Below are positions 1-11,500 of a stretch of 64,000 nucleotides of DNA, one piece after another. A program made the translations under genes and the position numbers. The stretch's first letter is position 1, and every line of letters begins with the position of its first letter. Source of the stretch: Candidatus Zhuqueibacterota bacterium (GTDB taxonomy: Bacteria; Zhuqueibacterota; QNDG01; JABMRT01); contig JABMRT010000088.1 in the NCBI GenBank assembly GCA_013202295.1, forward strand, positions 1-64,000, read 5' to 3'. Below the pieces are notes generated by a model. The model made no database searches. It saw only the letters and a program-made list of their open reading frames with translations, and was not told the DNA's origin.

Positions 1-952
1 CTTGTTCCGGGATGGAAAATTCAATGGTCGTCGTCGGGTTAAACGGATTCGGGAAATTCTGTAACAAGACCATGCCTTCAGGCATGGTAGACAAAACCTC
101 AACCTGAATCAGATTATGCACCTGACGGTTGCCAGCCGCGTCCACATCAATCAAGCGGTAGCCATAAAACCGGCCCGTTTCCACATTCGAGTCACTGATT
201 TTATATTCAGAGGTTTCTGATGTATTGCCCTGTCCTGATAATTCGGGATGCGTCAGATAGGACGCGATTTCTACCCAATCTGAAAGCACATTTCCTTCGC
301 CATCCATGTCGCAGCGTTCAAGCGCGAAACCCAGATTGTCCACTTCACTTTGCGTGGTCCAGGCCAAGACAACCGCGCCTGATTCCATTTGTGCCATGAA
401 GCTTGTGAGAGAAACAGATAATGAGGTTTCAGTTTCACCGGCCAATATGGGAACACCGGGAGAATCTTCCCACGCCCAGTCATGCACTGTAAGACTGGTA
501 TACGGAATCAATGTAATCCCAATCCATGCGTAATGTGTGTTCGTCCCGAGATTGAGTTGCACCCCAATATATGCAGGCTCTGGTGGGAAGTATCTAAAGC
601 TACCCCACGGATCTAAAAACAGAAGAGATGGCCCTATTTGTTGCGATAAGGAATAAAATCCTGCAACATTAGGCGGTCCATTAATTGCTATTTGAGCGTT
701 TAAACCGGCAAAAACACGTCCAGATCCAAATATATACATATTTTGGAGAGTAGCAGAAGCACCTGCGCCTGTAAAAACAACAGTATAGGGCGCTACGATA
801 GAAACCGATGCATTCACCGGTTCCGACCATTGTACTTCTGCATGCGCATCACCACCAGCAATGACAGCACCCGCTGCCAGAGAATAGCCCAGCAGTTTTT
901 TGTCAAGCAGGTCAATCATCTTTTGTGTTGAGTTGCCATTCGCTTTTTGCAT
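1..952 (-). CDS. Secreted protein with C-terminal sorting domain (3' end outside window)
   Basis: The reading frame opens at the ATG at 950-952 and runs open for 317 codons to the left edge without a stop, so the gene is partial. A GGAAGG ribosome-binding site lies about 8 bases before the ATG. The N-terminus carries a signal-like segment (LLGYSLAAGAVIAGGDAHAE). The middle domain ends in a pattern with HYAWIG and DWAWED, seen in many secreted proteins of unknown role. The last visible part enters a FlgD-Ig/type IX-like sorting domain (NFPNPFNPTTTIEF). It is a tandem paralogue of the next gene: the C-terminal part is nearly identical at DNA level, while the N-terminal domain has diverged strongly. 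It is probably exported and anchored or released at the surface; its specific function is unknown. Confidence 0.85.
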   Translation of the reverse strand, partial: MQKANGNSTQKMIDLLDKKLLGYSLAAGAVIAGGDAHAEVQWSEPVNASVSIVAPYTVVFTGAGASATLQNMYIFGSGRVFAGLNAQIAINGPPNVAGFYSLSQQIGPSLLFLDPWGSFRYFPPEPAYIGVQLNLGTNTHYAWIGITLIPYTSLTVHDWAWEDSPGVPILAGETETSLSVSLTSFMAQMESGAVVLAWTTQSEVDNLGFALERCDMDGEGNVLSDWVEIASYLTHPELSGQGNTSETSEYKISDSNVETGRFYGYRLIDVDAAGNRQVHNLIQVEVLSTMPEGMVLLQNFPNPFNPTTTIEFSIPEQ

Positions 953-1003
953 ATTTTCGACCTTCCTGCAAAAATTAAAAATCACTCACCCTATATCAGA
1001 ATG

Positions 1004-2152
1004 TTATTTGACCAACATCAACTTCCTGATTTCATGGTGACTGCCCGTGCGGAGTTCATAAAAATAGACACCCGCGGGTTGATCGGAACCGTCCCAGCTC
1101 ACGTAATGCGGCCCGGCGGACATTTGCTCGTTTACCAGGACATCCACAGTCTGGCCCTTGAGATTATAAATGGAGAGCGTCACATTATCCTGTTCGGGAA
1201 CACTGAATTCAATCGTCGTCGCCGGATTAAACGGATTCGGAAAGTTCTGTAACAACACCATGTCTTCAGGTAATGTGGAGGTAACTTCAACCTGAATCAA
1301 ATTATGTACCTGCCGGTTGCCAGCCGCGTCCACATCAATCAGGCGGTAGCCGTAGAATTTACCCATTTCCACATTCGGGTCGCTTATTTTATATTCAGAA
1401 GCTTCAGATGTATTGCCACGCCCTTCAAGCTCGGGATGAGTCAGATATGACGCGATCTCTACCCAATCTGAAAGCAAATTTCCTTCGCCATCCATGTCGC
1501 AGCGTTCGAGCGCGAAACCCAGATTATCAACCTCGCTTTGCGTGGTCCAGGCCAGAACCACGGCATCGGATTCCACAGCCGCAGTGAAACCGGTGAGCGC
1601 GACAGACAACGATACTTGTGATCCAGCTTGTATGAACCGCCCTGGAACATCTTCCCAGGCCCAGTCATGAAGAATTATATCATTGGGATATGGAGGTGTA
1701 TATACAGTCACACCAACCCATCCATAATGGACACCCAGGCTACTATTAAATTCAACACCGATATATTTCTTTCCTATTCCTGCAAACAGGGGACTTAATG
1801 GTATGTAACTTTGCCAGAAATTCTCATCATCTCCGATAACTTCAAGCGAGTTAAAAGGTTTCACACCCAGACTGGTATAAGCATTGCCAAGATTAAAGCT
1901 CCATGAACCTCGAACACGGGCATAATATGTACTAAGGTTGGTAATATACTCCCATCCGGAACTAGCAGGTCCAAAATCGAAATAAACGAAATACCCGGGA
2001 TATAAATGGAGATCGAAAATGCCAGAGTATTGCACTTCCGCATGCGTTTCACCACCGGCCAGTATAACCCCTGCTGCAAGTGAATAACCGATCAGCTTTT
2101 TGTCTAAAATATTTAACTTTTGGTGAGTTGGATTCATATTATCTTTTTGCAT
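1004..2152 (-). CDS. Secreted protein with C-terminal FlgD-like sorting domain
   Basis: This 382-residue protein has an unusual signal region after about 18 polar residues (KKLIGYSLAAGVILAGGETHAE). A beta-rich middle domain (about 40-185) with HYGWVGVTVY and HDWAWEDVPG follows. A fibronectin-like stretch (LAWTTQSEVDNLGFALER) precedes the C-terminal FlgD-Ig/type IX-like sorting domain (NFPNPFNPATTIEF ... PAGVYFYELRTG ... KLMLVK). The ATG is preceded by AAGGAGG at a 9-base spacing. It lies 51 bases upstream of its paralogue at 1-952, so the pair looks like a tandem duplication. By family it is exported to the periplasm and then to the surface. No enzymatic motif was recognised. Confidence 0.85.
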   Translation of the reverse strand: MQKDNMNPTHQKLNILDKKLIGYSLAAGVILAGGETHAEVQYSGIFDLHLYPGYFVYFDFGPASSGWEYITNLSTYYARVRGSWSFNLGNAYTSLGVKPFNSLEVIGDDENFWQSYIPLSPLFAGIGKKYIGVEFNSSLGVHYGWVGVTVYTPPYPNDIILHDWAWEDVPGRFIQAGSQVSLSVALTGFTAAVESDAVVLAWTTQSEVDNLGFALERCDMDGEGNLLSDWVEIASYLTHPELEGRGNTSEASEYKISDPNVEMGKFYGYRLIDVDAAGNRQVHNLIQVEVTSTLPEDMVLLQNFPNPFNPATTIEFSVPEQDNVTLSIYNLKGQTVDVLVNEQMSAGPHYVSWDGSDQPAGVYFYELRTGSHHEIRKLMLVK

Positions 2153-2483
2153 CGGGCAACCTCCTTATCAATATGAATAGCCATTCTGCAACGAACAATC
2201 TGACATTCGGAGCAGTTTTAAATTAAACGAATATTGAACCCTAAGGACGGATAGTGCTGTTATTTTCTAAATTGTTTACAGTCTAATAAAACGAGCCGTT
2301 TTATGCAAGGATATTCTGGTGGTATTATGCATAAACATCCACCTGAATCCTCTATCACAGGCACATTACCATAGGCACTTCCTACGGTCGCCTACAATTT
2401 AAACCTCTTTTTTATTTGTCCGTTTTAAAAATTCTATTATATTGATGAACGATAACTGAATCCGAATTAACTTGGAAGCCCAA
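2153..2483. other. Divergent intergenic region
   Basis: This is the spacer between the leftward exoprotein pair and the rightward symporter. It holds a short perfect hairpin, ATAAAACG-AGC-CGTTTTAT (2286-2304), and a possible vegetative promoter for the symporter (TTGTCC at 2416-2421, 16-base spacer, TATATT at 2438-2443). Both are weak calls made by eye. No gene is visible here. Confidence 0.35.
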
Positions 2484-3968
2484 ATGTTTCAGGACACTTG
2501 GTACATTGCCATCCCCTTCATCGGCTACATCCTCTTCATGCTCGGCATAGGAGTGTATCAGTACCGACGCACAAAGAATATCGACGATTACATTCTCGGC
2601 AGCCGCGGGCTCGGTCGCTGGGTGGCATCGCTGAGTGCGCAGGCCTCGGATATGAGCGGCTGGCTCCTGCTCGGGCTGCCAGGCTATGCCTACCTCGCCG
2701 GTCTTGAAGCCGGATGGATCGCCCTCGGACTCTTGATTGGAACCTATCTGAATTGGCGATTCGTGGCATACCGCCTTCGGCTTTTTACAGAAATCGCGGG
2801 AAACGCCATTACACTGCCTGACTATTTCGAGAATCGCTTCGCGGTTCGATCCAGGCGGCTGCGCGTGATTGCTGCGCTATTTATCCTGATTTTCTTCCTC
2901 ATCTATACCGCCTCCGGATTCGTGGCAGGCGCCAAACTCTTCAGCACAGTCTTTGGTCTGCCCTACATTCTCGCGCTCGGTATAGGGATATTCGTAATCA
3001 TCAGCTATACCTTTTTAGGTGGATTTTTAGCCGTGTGCTGGACCGATTTTTTTCAGGGCATCATCATGTTTCTGGCCATTCTCATTGTGCCGATACTTGC
3101 CTTGCGAGAGGGGGGCGGGATGGTCTGGTCTCAACTCCGGGACTTTAATCCACACACTTTGAATCCGTTTACGAATGCGTCTGGTGATTCACTTGGATTT
3201 TTTGGCATCCTCTCCCTCATGGCCTGGGGATTGGGCTATTTCGGCCAGCCGCATATCCTCGCGCGCTTTATGGCAATCAAACGCCCCGATCATATCCCGT
3301 ATGCCCGCCGGATTGCCATGATCTGGGTCATGCTGAGTCTAACCGCAGCACTCTTCGTTGGTTTGACAGCACATGGTGTTTTGTTGGAGAACTTGGATGC
3401 CAGTACTTCTGAAACCGTATTCATGGTTCTGGTGGGGCAATTGGTCACACCGCTTCTGGCCGGATTTCTTTTAGCGGCCGTACTCGCCGCGATCATGAGT
3501 ACAGCGGATTCCCAACTGTTGGTTGCATCTTCGGCAATAGCGGAGGATCTGTACGGGAAATTGTTTCGGAAACAGGCAAGTCAATCCGAACTGGTATGGA
3601 TCAGCCGCTTCGCAGTAATCGGGATTGCGATCATCGCGGGTGGAATTGCTCTGAATCCCGAATCGAGCGTGCTTTCGCTCGTGGCCTATGCCTGGGCCGG
3701 ATTCGGTGCAACATTCGGCCCGCTCATTCTGTTCTCATTATTCTGGAAACGCATGACAGAAAAGGGTGCCTTCTTCGGCATCATTGGCGGAGGGTTGACT
3801 GTACTCATCTGGAAACAACTATCCGGCGGCCTGTTTGATCTGTATGAAATCGTTCCCGGATTTCTCATCTCATGTATCCTCATTATCATTTGTAGTCTTG
3901 CGGACAAGCCTCCCGCGCAATCCGTGCACAGCCAATTCGATCGCATGCATGACGCACTTCATCCTTAA
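2484..3968 (+). CDS. Sodium/solute symporter, PutP-like (SSS family)
   Basis: This is a polytopic inner-membrane protein of 494 residues with about 13 hydrophobic segments. It has hallmarks of sodium:solute symporters: the GSRGLGRWVASLSAQASDMSGW segment near residue 40, AGFLLAAVLAAIMSTADSQLL near residue 320 and VAYAWAGFGATFGPLIL near 400. The last two match the Na+-site TM8 region and the conserved AWAGFGA motif of PutP-type proline transporters. It probably imports proline or a similar solute with Na+; the substrate is inferred only from family resemblance. I place the start at the ATG at 2484 because GGAAG lies 5 bases before it. A TTG at 2472 in the same frame has no such site. The next gene follows after 17 bases and may be cotranscribed. 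Confidence 0.9.
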   Translation: MFQDTWYIAIPFIGYILFMLGIGVYQYRRTKNIDDYILGSRGLGRWVASLSAQASDMSGWLLLGLPGYAYLAGLEAGWIALGLLIGTYLNWRFVAYRLRLFTEIAGNAITLPDYFENRFAVRSRRLRVIAALFILIFFLIYTASGFVAGAKLFSTVFGLPYILALGIGIFVIISYTFLGGFLAVCWTDFFQGIIMFLAILIVPILALREGGGMVWSQLRDFNPHTLNPFTNASGDSLGFFGILSLMAWGLGYFGQPHILARFMAIKRPDHIPYARRIAMIWVMLSLTAALFVGLTAHGVLLENLDASTSETVFMVLVGQLVTPLLAGFLLAAVLAAIMSTADSQLLVASSAIAEDLYGKLFRKQASQSELVWISRFAVIGIAIIAGGIALNPESSVLSLVAYAWAGFGATFGPLILFSLFWKRMTEKGAFFGIIGGGLTVLIWKQLSGGLFDLYEIVPGFLISCILIIICSLADKPPAQSVHSQFDRMHDALHP

Positions 3969-3985
3969 TTTGGAAGATGCAGAAT

Positions 3986-4906
3986 ATGACTTTTATAAAT
4001 AAAATTCGTTTCACCCTTCTGATTTGCGCAGGATTCTTTGGAGCTTCAGGATTAATTCACGCCCAAAATTATGATATCCAGCAGGTGGGTACGATAACCA
4101 GCCCCGCGTTGGAGGAGATCAGCGGGATCGCTCCCTCCCTTCAATACGACAATCGGTTATGGGGTATCAATGACAGTGGAAACAGCCCTTCACTCTATTC
4201 AATCGGCGTGGATGGAATCCTGGATGAAACCTGGACCGTGGAAGGTGTGGTCAATGATGATTGGGAGGAAATTGGCTGGGTGCATCGTAAGGGTGAATCC
4301 TTCCTCTTTATCGCGGATGTGGGCGACAATGCCAGCACCAGGTCATTTGTTCGAATTCACCTGATTCGCTCCACGGATTTGATTTCGAATGGATCATTGA
4401 AAGTCACACCCGCGTATTCATTTGCATTCCAATATTCGGATGGCCCCAGAGATTGTGAGGCCGTGTCGTATGATCCTGTGGAAGACCGCTTTCTTTTCAT
4501 CAGCAAACAATCCAAACCGCCTGTGCTGTACGAACTTCCACTCCATCCCATCAAGTCGCGGGTACTCCGTAAAGCGACCCGCGTTACAGACGTGACAGGA
4601 TTTCCAAAGCCCGCTGAGGGAGACAACCTGATAAAATCAAAACTCATTGATAAAGCTTACCAATCCACTGCCATGGATTTTTCACCCATTCAGGATCGTG
4701 CAGCTCTACTCACTTATGGCCCGCTGCTGATATATAAAAAATCTCCCAGCATGGATTGGCCCACTGCATTCCAGATGAAACCCACGGAGATTCCACTGCC
4801 TATCATGCGCCAGGTGGAAAGTGTCTGTTTTTCAAAGGATGGAAAATCCATTTATATTACATCGGAAAAAGTACCTGCTCCAATTTTCCGGGTTGACCTG
4901 AAATAA
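3986..4906 (+). CDS. Secreted propeller-like protein (NDSGN/DWEEI/GDN family), function unknown
   Basis: This 306-residue protein has a clear signal peptide (hydrophobic stretch to LIHAQ). It carries the motif series typical of a widespread exported family of unknown role: EEISGIAPS, WGINDSGNSPSLYSI, DDWEEIGW, IADVGDN and DCEAVSYDP followed by LFISKQ. The regular spacing of short beta-rich blocks suggests a beta-propeller with acidic, possibly calcium-binding turns; that is an inference. It begins 17 bases after the symporter stop. GGAAG (3972-3976) sits 9 bases before the ATG at 3986 and only one base before an alternative ATG at 3977, so 3986 is preferred. Phytase- or esterase-like activity has been suggested for similar folds, but I see no proof here. 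Confidence 0.75.
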   Translation: MTFINKIRFTLLICAGFFGASGLIHAQNYDIQQVGTITSPALEEISGIAPSLQYDNRLWGINDSGNSPSLYSIGVDGILDETWTVEGVVNDDWEEIGWVHRKGESFLFIADVGDNASTRSFVRIHLIRSTDLISNGSLKVTPAYSFAFQYSDGPRDCEAVSYDPVEDRFLFISKQSKPPVLYELPLHPIKSRVLRKATRVTDVTGFPKPAEGDNLIKSKLIDKAYQSTAMDFSPIQDRAALLTYGPLLIYKKSPSMDWPTAFQMKPTEIPLPIMRQVESVCFSKDGKSIYITSEKVPAPIFRVDLK

Positions 4907-5072
4907 GGTTCACTTTATTCATTTATTTATATTCTCTTAGATCATTCATTTGTATCATAACATACTGATTATTAATTACCTAAGTAATTTAGTATTAGGC
5001 AGTATAATTATATGGTACTATTTTTGATGTATACTAAAACCTGTTTGGGAATAATTGTAAAAGAGGTCTGAT

Positions 5073-5465
5073 TTGGAAGTTGCTACAATTGCTGTAAAGA
5101 AACCTATATTCAAACGATTGACAAAAACTGCTCTCGTATTTGCTGTAGATTTTGACGGAACAATCGTCGAGCACGACTTCCCGGAAATCGGGTCTGAAAA
5201 ACCGGACGCCCTTCGCACATTAAAGGCCCTGCAAAAGGATGGACACAAGATCATCATCTATACCTGCAGGCGTCCGCCCTATATCGGACCTATTATTGAA
5301 TGGATGATTGACAGAGGATTCAAACCAAACGCGATCAACAAAAATCTCTCTTACTTGCCCACGAACCACCCTTCAAAAATCCTGGCGCACGTCTATATCG
5401 ATGATCGCAGCTTCCCGCCGTTTACAGACTGGTCCGATGTTCAGAAAACATATCTAAATAATTAA
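5073..5465 (+). CDS. Small HAD-like hydrolase (paralogue of 48386-48733)
   Basis: This 130-residue protein has HAD motif I as VFAVDFDGTIVEH, a motif II-like region (KIIIYTCRR) and a C-terminal acidic motif (VYIDDRSFPP) that fits motif IV. There is no large cap, so it resembles the compact BT0820-type subfamily, which may act on small phosphorylated molecules. The substrate is unknown. The start is a TTG preceded by AGAGGT at a 5-base spacing. The first ~24 residues extend beyond the paralogue later in the window, which begins directly at MIFAIDFDGTIVEHEYPEIGP. The gene stands alone and ends at a strong terminator. Confidence 0.8.
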   Translation: MEVATIAVKKPIFKRLTKTALVFAVDFDGTIVEHDFPEIGSEKPDALRTLKALQKDGHKIIIYTCRRPPYIGPIIEWMIDRGFKPNAINKNLSYLPTNHPSKILAHVYIDDRSFPPFTDWSDVQKTYLNN

Positions 5466-5484
5466 TTCACCCTCTCTTCTTCTA

Positions 5485-5520
5485 AAAAAACACTCCGTTC
5501 AACAGAACGGAGTGTTTTTT
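5485..5520. terminator. Bidirectional intrinsic terminator
   Basis: A perfect 10-bp stem CACTCCGTTC/GAACGGAGTG (5491-5500 and 5505-5514) with a 4-base loop is flanked by an A-run on the left and a T-run on the right. It can stop transcription of the HAD gene from the left and of the giant exoprotein gene from the right. Confidence 0.92.
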
Positions 5521-5544
5521 TAATTATATCCACATTCATTTACT

Positions 5545-8500
5545 TTATCGCATCAAGGTAATCTTTTCAACCGCGTGAAAATCATCTGTCTGCAATCTGA
5601 GCATATAGATGCCGGATGAAACCTTGCTGCCCTGCTCATTCCTGCCATCCCATTTATCCGTATAAGAACCAGCTTTTCTTCGCCCATCAACAAGCGTTCG
5701 AACACGCTCGCCCAGTGTATTATATATGAAAATGGACACATGATTATCTTTTGGAATTTCATAATTGATTGTGATTGTAGGATTAAACGGATTCGGATAG
5801 GGTTGATACAGCCTGTATTCCTTTGGGATTTTAGATGTTGCTTGAACCGTACTGTTTATGTCGATGTTCAGCAAATAATCCTCAACCTCTCCGTCAATTG
5901 CAAATCCATGAAACCATAATCCCGGCTGTGTGCTGAGTCGAACCCGGAACATATATTCTTTAGGTTCGAGCAATTCAATATCTGGGATATCCAGCACATG
6001 CACACCTGCCGGTAAAAAGTGATCATTGATTACATGATCTTCAGGTTCATAGAAGTGACCATTCATCCCGCGATCCATCCAGATGCTCAGGAAACCTTCA
6101 CGTGAGGTTATAACCTCCAATTGGGGCTGTGAATCAACACCCAATGCATACAGGATGGACAATCCGTCCTCATCATCACTGCCGTCCTCATCATCCCCTT
6201 CTGCGGTTGGATGAGGCTGACCATCAGGATCGGAATCCACAAATGCACCGAGGAACACATCTTTGCCAAGGAGATGATAGGGACCATTGCTCTCAATGGT
6301 CGTGCCATATGCAATATCAGGAGCATCCCCGAAATCATATTCAGGATATATCTCGACCGTGCCGAGGATAAAGGCCATATCCCAGTTATGTTCCATGTTT
6401 TCACCAGCCAGATACTTATCGCCTGGTCTCGGTTCCGGCGGCAGCCAAATACGATGCGCATCATTCTTGAAATGATGTTCACGCGAGAGCCAACCCCATT
6501 GATGCTCGTGAGGAATCGTGTCGTAAACTGCTGCTACATGAAGCCAGTATGAGGTGGAATCCCCATCCTGGTAGAAAATAGTGTCATTCGGAATATGATA
6601 GGTATATTGATAACACGTCCAGGGGGGTTCCGGCCGTTCTGGGAAGAAATGCATCTTTTCCGGTGTTTCCTGCACCTGTCCCCGACTGACGATCCACTCA
6701 TGTATAAGACGCTGAGGTCGGCTGATGTTCGGCCCCTCATCGGTTACAGATACGGTATCGGACCAGATCCCGATATGGAACGCATCGGGCGCTTCCAAAG
6801 GAGTATGCAGGGAATCCCAGTCTGTGTACGTGCCCCACCAGCGCACCCAGGTTACAGGCCGTGGATCAAAGCAGAACCAGTCATCTGCCACATAGGATTC
6901 CAGCAAATTGGACGGTTCATGCCAGCCCCAATAAACAGTGGTATCTTCACTCATCGGATCATAGAGAGGCGGCTGGCTCCACTTCAGAGCGCCAATCCCC
7001 GGATCTTCTCCTTCCAGACGATTGCCGAAAAGTACTCCTGCACTTGGCTGTGTTGGATCTGCCGTCACTGTATGGGTTCCTCCACCTCCGGGCCATGTCT
7101 GCATCCAGCCGGTCTGTATCTCTTCGCCAACCATATAGTTCCCAGTGGCCAATCCGTTAAATAGAAATTGTCCCGACGCATCCGTTTGCTCATAGGCATC
7201 GCCTGCGTCCTCAACACCATTCTGATTGGCATCCAGCCATATGGTCCAACCTTGAATGGGTGGTTCATTCATATCCCACATGGAGTTGCCATTCATATCA
7301 TTCCATTTAGCGCCGTATATTGTTCCACCCGGTGGATGTTCAGGGCCTTCAGGCTTGATCTCAACCTCATAATCACAGATTTCGCCGTAACAATCGGAAC
7401 CTGATGGCGACATCTGAATGCCTTCACCATGCACAATACGAAAACGTGCAAATGTATTCCCGACTTGAGCACCGGCCGGTACCTGAACGGTCCAGGTTGT
7501 CGCGTAGGTTCCAAGTGGTAGTTTACCATCACTCAATGCCAGGGCCTCGCCCGTGTCATCCCAATCCTGATCGCCATTCCAGTCGATCCACGCGCAAATG
7601 GAATATCCATCCGAGCCGATAATCGTAAAATAATGCCCGATCAACGCGGTTTGACCTGGGACCAGATCTGTCAATAGAATCAAGCCGTTCTCATCATCGT
7701 TGCCATCCTGATCATCACCCAAACCTGCGGGAGTGCGCTGCATGCCGGTTTCCACATCCGGCCCGTCTCCGAGCTTTCCGAGATAACTCTGATCTTTAAT
7801 GATATGATTCGCTTCCGGATAATTAAGCGGCGCGTCTCCATAATCCAGCTCATCTTCCGGGTATTCATGGATGGTGATTTTGTAATCCTCCACTTCGCCA
7901 TCTTTTGCCAGATGTCTCTTTGGATTTTGCAGAGAGACATAAAGTTGGTTCGTAGAGAACCGGAACCGCATAAAGGTATCTCCCGTGTTCGCGGTTCCCG
8001 GAACCAAATAGGACAAGCCATTTACTCCCGCAACGACTGGTGTTTGCTGAATCACCCACTCACCCGTATCATCCCAATCCCCGTCTTGATTCAGATCGAT
8101 ATAAGCGTTCAAATATCCTGCTGTGGAGACTGTGACACTCACAGTCCCGACCAGTCCTGCCATGGGCTGGGAATTATACACAACACCATCCTCATCATCA
8201 TTGCCGTTGTTGTCATCTCCCAAAGCGTTTGAGTCTGGCTGACCGTCTGATTCAGCGTCCACATCGGAACCCAAAGAAACACCCTGGACAATGGGATGCC
8301 TTCCCCCGTCATCGGGAATGGGACCCGTGATAAGTTTAACCGGATATTGAGACGGCGCGTCTCCGTAATCATAGGTGATATCTTCAGATCCGGTGTACAC
8401 CCACTGATAATCCTCCACTTCACCAGGTCCGCCATACCCAGTTGCCCGAGGCGGATTGGCATAGGTTGAATCTCCGTAAAGACGCCAGCGGACATTAATA

Positions 8501-11500
8501 ATCCCCTGGGTAATTGGAAGATTGAATGTTATGAGACCCAACTGAACAGTCGCACTAAATGGGGAGTCATTGTAAATTGTAAAATTAAATGATTCATTAT
8601 TCCAGCTGTTGTCCTGATTCATATCGATGGATAGGCCCATTGTTCTGCTTTGGTACGCGCCGATTATCAGATCGGATGGACCAGTTAATATGCTGCCGGC
8701 ATTGATTATTGGTGTACCCTCTTCATCATCATTTCCATCGTTATCATCTCCAAGTGCATTGGCATCCGGTTGACCGTCCGTCTCTGCATCCACAGAAGCA
8801 CCGAATTTATAATTTGAATCGATTAAATGATAGGCACCATTATCCGCATGCAATGTAGGATACGGCGACGGCGCATCTCCGAAATCATATCCTTCGAATT
8901 CGGTACTGTCAATAATTATAACCTCATGATCCTCGATTTCTCCATAGGGGCTTCCGTTTGGCGGAACGGGACCCGAGTCGACTATCTGGAATCTCGCAAA
9001 GGTCATCCCAGGCTGTGCATTGGCAGGCACCTGAACCGACACACTATTCTTAATTCCCTGAGTCAGTGAGATTCCTGAAAATTGCTCTCCTGTGTCATTC
9101 CAATCTCCGTTTCCGTTAAAATCGATGTACATCCAGGCCACCGGCGGATCAGGCATGACCGAGTGTGTGAGATCTATTTCAATCTGGCCTGTTTGCCCCG
9201 GAAACAGCGGACTCAGTATCTTGATGCCGTCTTCGTCATCCTGGCCGTTCTGATCATCCCCCAAAGCATGGGCGTCGGGCTGGGCGGCTGATTCTGAATC
9301 GATCAATTGCCCCATCTTGAAAGATTGATTGACACTACAATAGCGAGGCTGGGGGTAAGCCAAATAGGAAGCAGGAGCATCACCGAAATCGTATTGATCA
9401 TCAACACCTGTTTTAATATTTTTAAACGTGATGACAATATTTTCACCCGGATCAAAATCCACTGATACATCACTTCCATTAATTACAGAACCATTGTCTG
9501 CATCTCCTATTATATTAATGGATTGAAGTGTCCAACCGTTTGGTGTGTTTTCTGAAACAAGAAGAGTGTCTAAATCGCCAGGATTAAGGATGGTCCAGCT
9601 ATTATTTGATGGATCCATCAAGGTAAAAGGCCCACTCACGGATATATACATATTAGGATAATGAATTCTATAATACCAATTAAATTGGAATGGTGTATCA
9701 TCTTTTGGAGTTGCATCTTTAATAATAATGACCGATCCATCCCCCGGCTCATTTATTTTTACCACATAATCTTCCACTTCGCCATCCGGAGCCTGCCCAT
9801 TATAGCTCAGTTGCCGTACCGAACTGAAGCGGAAACGAGCATGCGTCAGTCCAAGGCTTGCCCCAGCCGGGACATTAAGCGTGAATGCATTAGTGCCCGG
9901 AACAACCGGTTGCGCAGCAATAAAATGTTCACCGGCATCAGCCCAGTCACCATCGATATTGAAATCGAGCCAGGCATTAATTACACCCGAATCAGATGCG
10001 ACAACCGTGATCGGTACAGCTTGCCCGGGAGCGATAAATGGGGACATCGTGACGCCGTCTTCATCATCAATTCCTCCCGAAGGATTTGTATCATCTCCAT
10101 CTGACAGAGGTGTACTCCACCCATCAGATTCCGCATCAATGCTGGAGCCGAGATAGTAGTTGGGTTTTATGATGTGCCGAGCCCCATTATTAGCCAGCAG
10201 CGTCGGGTAGGCCGGGCTTTCCAGGCTATCCGGTGCATCACCGAAATCCATTTCCTGATCACATTGACTAACGAGTATGTAATCAGCGACAAATATCGAA
10301 TCAACATAGCCATATTCACACGTTATTTTTAGAAAAACGCCATAAGAACCGGGACTTTGATATATAACTGTTGGATGTTGTTGTGTACTCGTTGTCGGAC
10401 TACCTCCTGGAAACATCCAATACCAAGTCTGGGGATTAGCTGATAGATCCGCAAAATTGACAGTGAGTGGAGCGCAACCATTCCCCGGACTTGCATCAAA
10501 AGCCGCCTGGCACTCTCCTACTGTTGTTATTGTCACAATCGTATTATCCGTATCTGTTTCTCCGAATGAATCCGTCACTCGAAGACCAATTGTTCCACTG
10601 TACACGCTATACCAGGTATTCTGAACCGTTACACCCGTAGCGTCATCGTATTGCCCATCATTGTCGAGGTCCCATTCATAACTCACAATACTGTCACCTG
10701 AATCAGGATCATAACTCGCGGAACCATCCAATGTGATGGATTGCCCGACGGTCCCTGTATAAGGTCCATTGGCGTCAGCGACCGGCGGGTTGTTTGCCGG
10801 TGCGGAGGTTCCTGTCCCCTGTATCGCGAATGTGTAGGGATTTTCATTCGAATCATTGTTCGGGATGGACACGGTTGCCTGCCGCAAACCGGTAGCCGAA
10901 GGATTGAATGTGATTCCCAGCGTGGATGAACCACCTGAACTGATCGAACTGGATGGTGTTGTAGTGACTGAGAAATCAGCGGAATGGGTGCCGGAGATTG
11001 TAATCGTTCCGATGGTGAGATTAGTAGTTCCTGTATTTTGAACGGTATAATTCTTAACCACCGTTCCACTGGCAACATCAGCACTGCCAAAATCTGTGCC
11101 ATCTGAAGTGGAAGGTGTGGTATCTCCATCCGGGATATCCGTACCTGATCCCTGAATATTGATTTCAGGAGCAAGTAACTTGATCCAAAACTTGTTTCCG
11201 GTGAGGGTTTGATCTGAAAGAGGCTCGCTAACAACGGAATATCGTATCTGAGTTGGTGTCAGAACCGTTCCATCCACCGATGCAGCAGCTGCCGAAGTAT
11301 ATCCGGAGGGAACCGTCTCAACAATGGTATAATATTCATACCCTGAATAAGCCTGGAGTTGATACCACCCGGTTCCATTTGTTGTTGTCTGATCGATTTG
11401 CGATCCCAATGATCCTGCATTACCTGATCCATACAATGTGAGCGTCACGCCTGACTTGGGTGTTGTTTCATCCCACTTGTTTCCGATATAAACACGCCCG

